Positions 36,255 through 42,428 of a DNA stretch of 42,428 bases are shown here, piece by piece. Under the pieces are notes generated by a model, which was not told the DNA's origin, did not search any database, and saw only the letters and a program-made list of their open reading frames with translations. The translations under genes and the position numbers were made by a program. This DNA comes from an uncultured Prolixibacteraceae bacterium (lineage in GTDB: Bacteria > Bacteroidota > Bacteroidia > Bacteroidales > Prolixibacteraceae): NCBI GenBank assembly GCA_913063265.1, contig CAJXZG010000042.1, positions 1 to 42,428 on the forward strand. Direction: 5' to 3'. Positions within the stretch are counted from its first letter, which is position 1. Each line of letters starts with the position of its first letter.

Positions 36255-36753
36255 AAATACTTTTTCCATGTGCCGCTGCAATTATTGCAGGGTAATCCTT
36301 AATTTCCAATAAATGATACGCTTCCATTCCAAATTCAGGGAAAGCTACAACTTTCCTGCTTAACGTTTTACTGTTAAGAAGTGCCGTAACCGGCGGTATA
36401 ATAGCATAAACCGAGTTATACTTATTTAATGCTGCAATAGTTTCCTGACTTAATTCTCCTTTACCTAAGTGTATTTTCACACCCGCTTTTGAAAGTTCGG
36501 GTATGCTACTTTCAATTTCAAACTTATTACTAGAAGTTGGTCCAACTCCTGCCGGGCTAACAGCTGTATGGAAAATAACCGAGCCTTTTAAATTTATGTC
36601 ATACTTTGAAAAATCACCCAATTTGATTAAATCTACAATTTTAGGTAAAACCGCATCCCTCCCTGTATAAATAAAGCCTGAAATAGTTATCATATCACCA
36701 ACAGATAGTTGGTTGATTAATTCCTTCGTTATTGGTGTAACAATTTTAATCAT
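36241..36753 (-). CDS. Class I fumarase/tartrate-dehydratase-like hydro-lyase, beta subunit
   Basis: 170 residues, the C-terminal (TtdB-like) domain as a separate protein, shorter than the ~200 of TtdB. Family blocks: LSVGDMITISGFIYTGRDAVLPKI, FHTAVSPAGVGPTSSNKFE and VKIHLGKGELS. Canonical fumarase has GPTTxxRM at the second block; here the Arg is Lys and the Met is Phe, in the substrate-binding loop. That suggests a substrate other than fumarate. The order beta then alpha in the transcript, with a short overlap, is inverted relative to ttdA-ttdB. Confidence 0.87.
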   Translation of the reverse strand: MIKIVTPITKELINQLSVGDMITISGFIYTGRDAVLPKIVDLIKLGDFSKYDINLKGSVIFHTAVSPAGVGPTSSNKFEIESSIPELSKAGVKIHLGKGELSQETIAALNKYNSVYAIIPPVTALLNSKTLSRKVVAFPEFGMEAYHLLEIKDYPAIIAAAHGKSIYDGK

Positions 36754-36906
36754 TAATGTAAATCTATATTAATTAAAACGTTCATTTAATTTATTCAAAT
36801 TGAATAATTTAAAGTTAATCTTTCCAGGTAGTTAACCTACGATTCTATTTTTGTAATCCAAATTTTTGTTAATTTTTAATTCATTCTGAAAAAATAAGAA
36901 AAGTGG

Positions 36907-37953
36907 TTAACTACACCTTCTATCATTTTTAAAGAAATTGTGTGCTGCATCCATGGCCACTTTCACATTATCCCATTTAGTGTGAGATGGAATAGTACAA
37001 TTAGCACCAATCAGAAACTTTTCGGGTGCTTTTGAAATAACCTTTCTTACTGAATTATAAATTTCATCTTTTGTCCCATCTACAATAATCCCGTTTCTTG
37101 ATAATCCCCCCATTATTGGACGGTCGAACAATTTATAAAGTTCGTTAATACTTATTGGACCATTTTCCAATTCAAATTCACAATTTACGATGTGCCCGGG
37201 ATAATCTTTAAATGCTGAATAATTTTTATATTTCCCAATAGTTGTATGAATATGCAAAATATTGCATTGGTAGCCAGTACTTATTTCCTGGCCGATAATT
37301 AAATCAAATGGTTTTATATAATTTTCGAAAACAGAATCGGAAACGAACCGGTTTGATTCCCCTCCCTGCGTAACCTGGAAAAAACCATCAACACCAAGTT
37401 TCATGCATTCTTTTACATAAATTAGTGTACTTTGATTGATAATTTCCAAACCTTTTTTCACTAGTTCAGGATCTTCATTTAAATGGTTTACATGATGCTT
37501 TTTCCCGGTAACCTGACTGGCAAATTGAAGCGGTGAATAAACAGTTGCCAGCACTAATGCATCTTTTTTCCCTTTTTTTACGAGTGCTTTTACGACTTTT
37601 AACTGATCAGCATAAAAATCTTTTTTGAAAAATGGTATTTCTTTCCAATCTTTTGGTTTTTGAATTTCATGAACCACTGGGTATTTTTGCTCATATTGTA
37701 TTTTTAATATATCCAGATCGGCATTTCTAAAAAATCCCAAATGATTATTTACAGCTGACTCTCCAAAAAAATTTCCATTTCCAAAATGCATAAAAAATGC
37801 CCCGGGAACATAATCAGTTTTTAGGTTTTCATAAATTAGGCTTAAAATGATTTCTCTTTTATTCTTAAAATTACTTTTCGAACCGATTTGTTTTGGTCTT
37901 GACTGATTATTTAATAAACGTTTTTCGGATTTATTCAAATCTGTTTTTTCCAT
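36907..37953 (-). CDS. Uroporphyrinogen-decarboxylase-superfamily protein, methyltransferase-like metal site
   Basis: 348 residues, a TIM barrel of the UROD/MtaA superfamily: YVPGAFFMHFGNG, LATVYSPLQFASQVTG, MKLGVDGFFQVTQGGE, CNILHIHTTIGKY, RPIMGGLSRNGII and FLIGANCTIPSHTKWDNV. Corrinoid/CoM methyltransferases of the family bind Zn with HxC...C; here the equivalent residues appear to be His234-x-His236 and Cys319. True UroD lacks this site, so it is not a haem enzyme. No corrinoid protein is nearby. It lies between the ATP-grasp pair and the hydro-lyase. Metal-dependent methyl or C1 chemistry, or decarboxylation, on the module's small molecule is possible; the substrate is unknown. Confidence 0.8.
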   Translation of the reverse strand: MEKTDLNKSEKRLLNNQSRPKQIGSKSNFKNKREIILSLIYENLKTDYVPGAFFMHFGNGNFFGESAVNNHLGFFRNADLDILKIQYEQKYPVVHEIQKPKDWKEIPFFKKDFYADQLKVVKALVKKGKKDALVLATVYSPLQFASQVTGKKHHVNHLNEDPELVKKGLEIINQSTLIYVKECMKLGVDGFFQVTQGGESNRFVSDSVFENYIKPFDLIIGQEISTGYQCNILHIHTTIGKYKNYSAFKDYPGHIVNCEFELENGPISINELYKLFDRPIMGGLSRNGIIVDGTKDEIYNSVRKVISKAPEKFLIGANCTIPSHTKWDNVKVAMDAAHNFFKNDRRCS

Positions 37954-38119
37954 CTTCTAAAGTTCTGTTTTTAAACTGATTGCGATTGGGTGCATTTAAT
38001 TTTGATTTATCGGTTAAAATATTGTGTTCTTATTCCAACAAATTAGTTTTAGTATCAACACTAACCGATTTAAATTATAAAAACAAGTATGATGTTAAAT
38101 AAAAAAGAGGCAATCCTTG

Positions 38120-39403
38120 TTAATAATCGTAAATGTCATTTTTCATTACAGGGTTTCCATTAATATCAAAAACTTCTATTTTATCCAACACCTTTCTAAT
38201 TTTTAAGCCTAACCCTGATTTAGATTCAGATTTAACAATAAAACTTCCCACTCTATTATTACTGGACAAATCCTTTCCTAACACATTTCCTGTTTCTTTA
38301 TAAATACAATAGTATTCGATCGCTTTCTTTTTTAAAAGTTCTTCAAGGCCTATCACTTTACCCAGAGTGCAAGGTTTAGCGTAGATAAAAACTGTTTCAA
38401 AATAATCTGATTTTACACAAAACTTTTCCTTTTCATTAGATTTATTTAATCCAATTTTTTTATCAATATTAACAGGTATGCCTAAAAACGAGTTTACTGC
38501 CGAATCGATTATATCAAAACCCGAATATAGTTTAATATTTTTGTAATTTTCACCACCTCCAATTCGTGGTGCAAATTCAATTATATTAATATTTTCATTT
38601 TCGACTATTGCCTGAACCAATAATGGAGTGTTGTCCAAATTAAATATCTCTGCAATTTTATTAAATATTAAATTAAGTTTTGTCATACAATCATCCGAGA
38701 GATCCGCAGGCCAAAAGGCGCTTTGTATTTGTTGTATAGGATTATCTTTATCAACAATCATTTTATGCCTTTCCCTTGTCCTTAGAATAATTACTTCTTT
38801 ATCTTTAATAAAACAGTCAACACCTATTTCTTTTCCTTCTTTGAATTCTTCAATTATCGCGGTGTCATTTCTACTTAGGTTTAAGGCATCTTTTAAATAA
38901 GTTTTAAGTTCCTTCTGATTGATTGCTTTTCTAACCCCTTTTGAGCTATTGCCGTCAATTGGTTTCACTATAAGGGGGAATTTCAAAACACTTGAATCGA
39001 TCTCTCCCAGTTGGCCAACGGTAAAATGTTTTGAAGTTTGAATCCCGTTTGAAACCATAATATCTTTCATTAATTTTTTGTTAGTGACCGAAAGTGCAGT
39101 ATTATAACTATAAGGTCGAGGTAAATTCAGTTTTTCGGCTACATAACAGGCGGTAACATTAGCCTGGTCAATACAGGCAGAGATAACAAGGCAGGCATTT
39201 CTTTTTTTTGCAATCTCCAACACTTTTTCTTTATCAAGTGTGCTTTCGCGAATATGTTCGTCAGCGTCAAATATTGCAGGCGGAGATTCATTATAATCAA
39301 TAAGAATTGTATAATACCCCCTATTTTTAAGGTTACGGATTAACTCTTTATGAGGATTAGTCCCTCCCAGTACAATAGCAATCTCCCTAGTCACAGTTTT
39401 CAT
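38120..39403 (-). CDS. ATP-grasp ligase, paralogue B
   Basis: 427 residues, carbamoyl-phosphate-synthase/PurK-like ATP-grasp. N-terminal preATP-grasp Rossmann part (IAIVLGGTNPHKELIRNL; DADEHIRESTLDKEKVL), ATP-binding LKFPLIVKPIDGNSSKGVRKA and AIIEEFKEGKEIGVDCFI, and the Mg-binding INIIEFAPRIGGGENY. A C-terminal beta-rich region follows, ending FDINGNPVMKNDIY. It is closely related over its full length to the preceding gene's product (same landmarks, same ends), so the two arose by tandem duplication. Family members activate a carboxylate as acyl phosphate and join it to an amine or thiol. The substrates are not visible. Confidence 0.85.
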   Translation of the reverse strand: MKTVTREIAIVLGGTNPHKELIRNLKNRGYYTILIDYNESPPAIFDADEHIRESTLDKEKVLEIAKKRNACLVISACIDQANVTACYVAEKLNLPRPYSYNTALSVTNKKLMKDIMVSNGIQTSKHFTVGQLGEIDSSVLKFPLIVKPIDGNSSKGVRKAINQKELKTYLKDALNLSRNDTAIIEEFKEGKEIGVDCFIKDKEVIILRTRERHKMIVDKDNPIQQIQSAFWPADLSDDCMTKLNLIFNKIAEIFNLDNTPLLVQAIVENENINIIEFAPRIGGGENYKNIKLYSGFDIIDSAVNSFLGIPVNIDKKIGLNKSNEKEKFCVKSDYFETVFIYAKPCTLGKVIGLEELLKKKAIEYYCIYKETGNVLGKDLSSNNRVGSFIVKSESKSGLGLKIRKVLDKIEVFDINGNPVMKNDIYDY

Positions 39404-39511
39404 AAAGGTGTCTTTAAAATTAGATGGGATTGTTATCTCAACTAAACACTAAACTTGTAATTATTTAAATTGTCAATTAAAATTTACTATTCTTTTTTAT
39501 AACATTTGTAA

Positions 39512-40747
39512 TTAAAACGTGTATATCTCTTTTCTCATAACGTTACAACCATTAATATCAAACACCTCAATCGCTTTTATAGATTTTTCAATTTTTTTTG
39601 CAAGGCCTTGTTTACTTGATGACTTTACTAAAAATCCTGCAACCCTGTTATTACTTGACAGGTCATTTCCTATTTTTGTTCCAAGGAATTTAAATATATT
39701 AAAGTGTTCAATTATTTTTTTTGCTATAAGCTTTTCGTAACCAGTAATATTACCAAAAACACATGGAGTAGTATAAATAAATACATCAGAAAAATAATTT
39801 TTACTTTTTTTATGTTCAAGATTAACTTTTAAACCTAAATAAGAGTTTATTGCTGCATCTATTATATCAAATCCTGTGTGAAGCCTGATGATATTATATC
39901 CATCCCCCCCACTTATCCGGGGTGCAAATTCAAGAATGTAAATTTTATCATTTTTTAATATCGCCTGAATGAGTAATGGAGTATTATCGAATCCAAAAAC
40001 CTCAGCAATTCGTTTGGCTATTATTTCTAATTTTTTTAGTTGAGTTTCGTTTAAATCTGCCGGCCAATATGAACTTTGAATTTGTTGAACCTGATTTTCA
40101 TTGTTTAATAAAAGTTTTCTTCTTTCTCTTGTGGTAAAAATCGTAATTTCTCCATTTTGAACGTAACAATCTGCTCCAATTTCCACACCTTCAATAAATT
40201 CTTCAATTACAGCCCCGTTACTTCTACTTAATCTTAACGCATCTTTTAAGTAATGTTTCAGTTCCTTTTTTGTATTAGCTTTTTTTACGCCTTTTGAACT
40301 ATTACAATCAGAAGGTTTAACGATTACCGGGAAATTCAATTTATCTGTATTGAAATTATTCATGTCGTTTACTATTACATGTTTTGGGGTAACAATTCCG
40401 TTTTGAACCATCTTTTCTTTCATCAATTGCTTATTGCTAACCAATAAGGCAGTCTGATAACTGTATGGTGCTGGTAAATTCAACTTTTCGGCTACATAAC
40501 AAGCTGTTACATTTGCCTGATCAATGCATGTTGCAATAACCAGATTTGCTTTTCGATTTTTTGCAATAAATAATACTCTTTCATTATCCAATGTGCTTTC
40601 CCGGATATGTTCATCTGCATCTACTTTTGCTGGTGGATTTTCCGTATAGTCAATTAGGATTGTGTAATATCCTCTGGACTTTAGATTATTAATTAATGTT
40701 TTGTGAGGGAATGTTCCACCAAGTACAATTGCAACCTGATTTTTCAT
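39512..40747 (-). CDS. ATP-grasp ligase, paralogue A
   Basis: 411 residues. The same plan as the next gene: VAIVLGGTFPHKTLINNL, DADEHIRESTLDNERVL, CIDQANVTACYVAEKLNLP, LNFPVIVKPSDCNSSKGVKKA, AVIEEFIEGVEIGADCYV, IYILEFAPRISGGDGY and FDINGCNVMRKEIYTF. The ATP- and Mg-binding residues of the family look complete in both copies, so both are probably active. Main differences from copy B are a shorter stretch around residues 305-320 and changes near the substrate side (IDGNSS/SDCNSS, GGGENY/SGGDGY). It is 40 bp downstream of the phosphonopyruvate-decarboxylase-like gene. Two ligases suggest two successive couplings or two alternative acceptors (inferred). Confidence 0.85.
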   Translation of the reverse strand: MKNQVAIVLGGTFPHKTLINNLKSRGYYTILIDYTENPPAKVDADEHIRESTLDNERVLFIAKNRKANLVIATCIDQANVTACYVAEKLNLPAPYSYQTALLVSNKQLMKEKMVQNGIVTPKHVIVNDMNNFNTDKLNFPVIVKPSDCNSSKGVKKANTKKELKHYLKDALRLSRSNGAVIEEFIEGVEIGADCYVQNGEITIFTTRERRKLLLNNENQVQQIQSSYWPADLNETQLKKLEIIAKRIAEVFGFDNTPLLIQAILKNDKIYILEFAPRISGGDGYNIIRLHTGFDIIDAAINSYLGLKVNLEHKKSKNYFSDVFIYTTPCVFGNITGYEKLIAKKIIEHFNIFKFLGTKIGNDLSSNNRVAGFLVKSSSKQGLAKKIEKSIKAIEVFDINGCNVMRKEIYTF

Positions 40748-40787
40748 AAGTTGAATAAATTGGAAATATAGAAATAATATCAGGAGA

Positions 40788-41921
40788 TTACTCCATCAAA
40801 TTTTTCATGAAATTTTGTTTTGACTTTTTAAAGTCCAATTTCAAACAAGGCATACCCGTCCTCATACCTTTTTTTATTTTTATTTCAATAAAACCCGGTC
40901 CATTTTGCAAAGCAAGAGTATGAATTGCCCTTTCTAAATCTTCCACAGTTTTCACCGCACTTCCAACTGTGTTATAACCTGAGTTTTGAGCAATTCCGGT
41001 AAAATCAATTAGTATACCCGCAGATTGTTGACCACCAACTGATTCATGTACTCCATTGTTCAAAACAATGTGTAAAAAATTCTTTTTCTTAATTATTCCG
41101 GTTGTGGCAAATGACCCTAAATGCATTAATGCGGATGAATCCCCTTCAATACATACTACTAATCGATTTTTTGTACCTGCCCAAATACCATGTGCAATAG
41201 AAGAAGTATGCCCCATGGCTCCAACATTTAAAAAATCCTTTTCATGACCTTCATTCCGAATGTTTCTGGATTCATATAGCTCTCTTGAAGTCCTGCCCGT
41301 TGAACCCACATATACTGCGTTTTCAGGTAAAAATTCAAGAACTTTTTTAATTGCCTCTTCTCTAAACATTAGTTTTGAGCCATTATTATTAAAACTTTCT
41401 TTTTTCCCGTTGGCCAATATTCCTTTTTTTACAATTAAGGCTACTGCACTATTTATTTCTTCTGAGGTTCTTTTTGCCCATTTCAATTTGTTCACTGCAT
41501 CGTCAATATTATGTTCCAGAATTTTGAATGGTATATCCATATCATTAAGCAGTGTAGGTGTTAAAGCTCCTTGCTTTTGGTGTTGAATGTGATCCAAAAG
41601 ATCAGGTTCACCTCGCCATCCAATCAGAAGTACCATTGGAATTCCATAAACATCCTTATCAGTCAATGAAAGAAAAGGATTTACAATATTTCCCAACCCC
41701 GAATTCTGTAAATAAACTAATGGGATAGTTTTTGTAGCAAGGTAAAATCCTGCGGCTAGGGCAATCGCATTACCTTCATTCGCTGCTATTATATGATGGT
41801 TTTTTGACCATTTCTCCTCAACATACAAACAAAAGTCATTGAGCAAAGTATCCGGGATACCTGTAATAAATTCAATTCCCTCCTGTTTTAAACAGTTGAG
41901 GAACTTTTCTTGATTAATCAT
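40788..41921 (-). CDS. Phosphonopyruvate decarboxylase-like TPP enzyme
   Basis: 377 residues, the length of Ppd/AepY. Pyrimidine-binding half: FITGIPDTLLNDFC and AANEGNAIALAAGFY (catalytic Glu49), LIGWRGEPDLLDHIQHQKQG. Diphosphate-binding half: NVGAMGHTSSIAHGIWA, EGDSSALMHLGS (GDS at 260-262) and LNNGVHESVGGQQS (NN at 288-289), which is the complete TPP motif; the GxxHxSVGGQ block is characteristic of phosphonopyruvate decarboxylases and close to sulfopyruvate decarboxylase. Expected reaction: phosphonopyruvate to phosphonoacetaldehyde plus CO2, the step that makes phosphonate synthesis irreversible. PEP mutase and AEP transaminase are not in the window; they would need to be past 42.4 kb. 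Without them another 3-substituted pyruvate is possible. Confidence 0.85.
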   Translation of the reverse strand: MINQEKFLNCLKQEGIEFITGIPDTLLNDFCLYVEEKWSKNHHIIAANEGNAIALAAGFYLATKTIPLVYLQNSGLGNIVNPFLSLTDKDVYGIPMVLLIGWRGEPDLLDHIQHQKQGALTPTLLNDMDIPFKILEHNIDDAVNKLKWAKRTSEEINSAVALIVKKGILANGKKESFNNNGSKLMFREEAIKKVLEFLPENAVYVGSTGRTSRELYESRNIRNEGHEKDFLNVGAMGHTSSIAHGIWAGTKNRLVVCIEGDSSALMHLGSFATTGIIKKKNFLHIVLNNGVHESVGGQQSAGILIDFTGIAQNSGYNTVGSAVKTVEDLERAIHTLALQNGPGFIEIKIKKGMRTGMPCLKLDFKKSKQNFMKNLME

Positions 41922-41978
41922 AATAAATGTCTAGTTTTAATTAATTGGGTATGAAAGACATATAACTCTGAATCGAGT

Positions 41979-42428
41979 TTACAAAAAGCGATAAAGATTA
42001 TTTAATCTGGTATCTATATTCCAAACGATTTCAATTATTTTTTGAATTTCTTTTTTCTGTTTTCCGGCATAGTTAGCCAACGATCTAAATTTTTCTTCCA
42101 GTTCAACATCTGTAAGCGGATTTTCTGGCTCACCTTTGGGAAAATCTACCTTGTTTTGGTAGCTTTTTCCATCTTTTGTATTGATTTCCACCAATGCAAT
42201 ACTTTTATCAGGAAATAACTCTGTAAATTTATCATTTGAAAATACCTTTACTTTTTTAGTTAATGATGAAATTATTGGATCTTTTATTTTATCGTTCGAA
42301 AACTCTTCAATATCAGCTTTACCTGATAATGTTGCCACCGCAAAGCTATATGGAATACTCATTTTTGCTGATGACTCTCCCGGTATTATTGTATGGTCGT
42401 GATTGAAAACTGCCAATTTATAAGTGCT
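41979..42428 (-). CDS. MmgE/PrpD family protein, C-terminal part (5' end outside window)
   Basis: The frame is open through 42428 with no start ATG, so only the last 149 residues are seen. The block KMSIPYSFAVATLSGKADIEEF matches the conserved segment (x-K-F-S-L-P-Y-x-x-A-x-A-L-x-x-G) of MmgE/PrpD proteins, followed by the small C-terminal domain with VEINTKDGKSYQNKVDFPKGEPENPLTDVELEEKFRSLA, also typical. Family members are 2-methylcitrate dehydratase, cis-aconitate decarboxylase and iminodisuccinate epimerase; which one cannot be decided from this part. It leads into the phosphonopyruvate-decarboxylase-like gene 57 bp later. Confidence 0.85.
   Translation of the reverse strand, partial: STYKLAVFNHDHTIIPGESSAKMSIPYSFAVATLSGKADIEEFSNDKIKDPIISSLTKKVKVFSNDKFTELFPDKSIALVEINTKDGKSYQNKVDFPKGEPENPLTDVELEEKFRSLANYAGKQKKEIQKIIEIVWNIDTRLNNLYRFL

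Noticed and set aside
36907..37953. Haem-pathway uroporphyrinogen decarboxylase (hemE)
   Set aside because: It carries a methyltransferase-like metal-site pattern, and no other haem genes are present.
1..42428. CRISPR arrays, insertion sequences, phage genes or UpxY-type antiterminators
   Set aside because: No regularly spaced repeats, transposase or integrase motifs, or NusG-like gene were found in the window.

Overview
The window is one long, AT-rich, strictly co-directional block of genes, all on the minus strand and therefore read from the right end (42.4 kb) to the left end. It is a surface polysaccharide (capsule/exopolysaccharide) locus of the Wzx/Wzy type. Bacteroidota, plausibly Bacteroidales/Marinilabiliales, is suggested by the long inserted form of GDP-fucose synthase, the DUF4910-type locus protein, the lipoprotein-type Wza, the Wzc fused to a tyrosine-rich tail and the lack of clear Shine-Dalgarno sites. 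No species call is possible from sequence alone.

Layout in transcription order. (1) 42.4-35.4 kb is a small-molecule module: the end of an MmgE/PrpD protein, a phosphonopyruvate-decarboxylase-like TPP enzyme, two tandem paralogous ATP-grasp ligases, a uroporphyrinogen-decarboxylase-superfamily protein and a two-subunit class I (Fe-S) fumarase/tartrate-dehydratase-like hydro-lyase. (2) 35.3-27.2 kb holds a GT2 and a nucleotide-sugar set (SDR, RmlC-like epimerase, C-methyltransferase-like protein, glucose-1-phosphate cytidylyltransferase, PIG-L deacetylase), then a class IV aminotransferase and a DUF4910 protein. (3) 27.2-20.1 kb holds the assembly core: GT2, Wzx flippase, GT4, Wzy polymerase, GT2, GT4. 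(4) 20.0-16.6 kb is a four-gene overlapping cassette: MaoC-like hydratase, CitE-like lyase, an unrecognised helical-barrel protein and an AAC(3)-like acyltransferase. (5) 16.5-7.2 kb holds wecB, wecC, a GT26 transferase, Wza, Wzc, the initiating phosphoglycosyl transferase and a small HAD protein. (6) 7.2-4.8 kb holds gmd and fcl for GDP-L-fucose. (7) After a probable terminator, 4.5-1 kb holds a membrane-anchored glycosidase overlapping by ATGA with a giant glycan-synthase-like GT2 fused to GH26 and to a second glycosidase-like domain; this last gene runs off the window.

How it fits together: the initiating transferase loads the first sugar phosphate on a polyprenyl carrier; WecB/WecC make UDP-ManNAcA and the GT26 protein is the natural candidate to add it second; up to five further transferases add sugars including L-fucose and possibly a CDP-linked branched sugar. 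Wzx flips, Wzy polymerises, and Wzc/Wza export. The two metabolic modules (35-42 kb and 16.6-20 kb) have no standard role in sugar assembly. They are best explained as making and attaching unusual acyl, organic-acid or phosphonate-type decorations, which is inference. The synthase-glycosidase pair at the left end looks like a separate synthase-dependent polysaccharide system.
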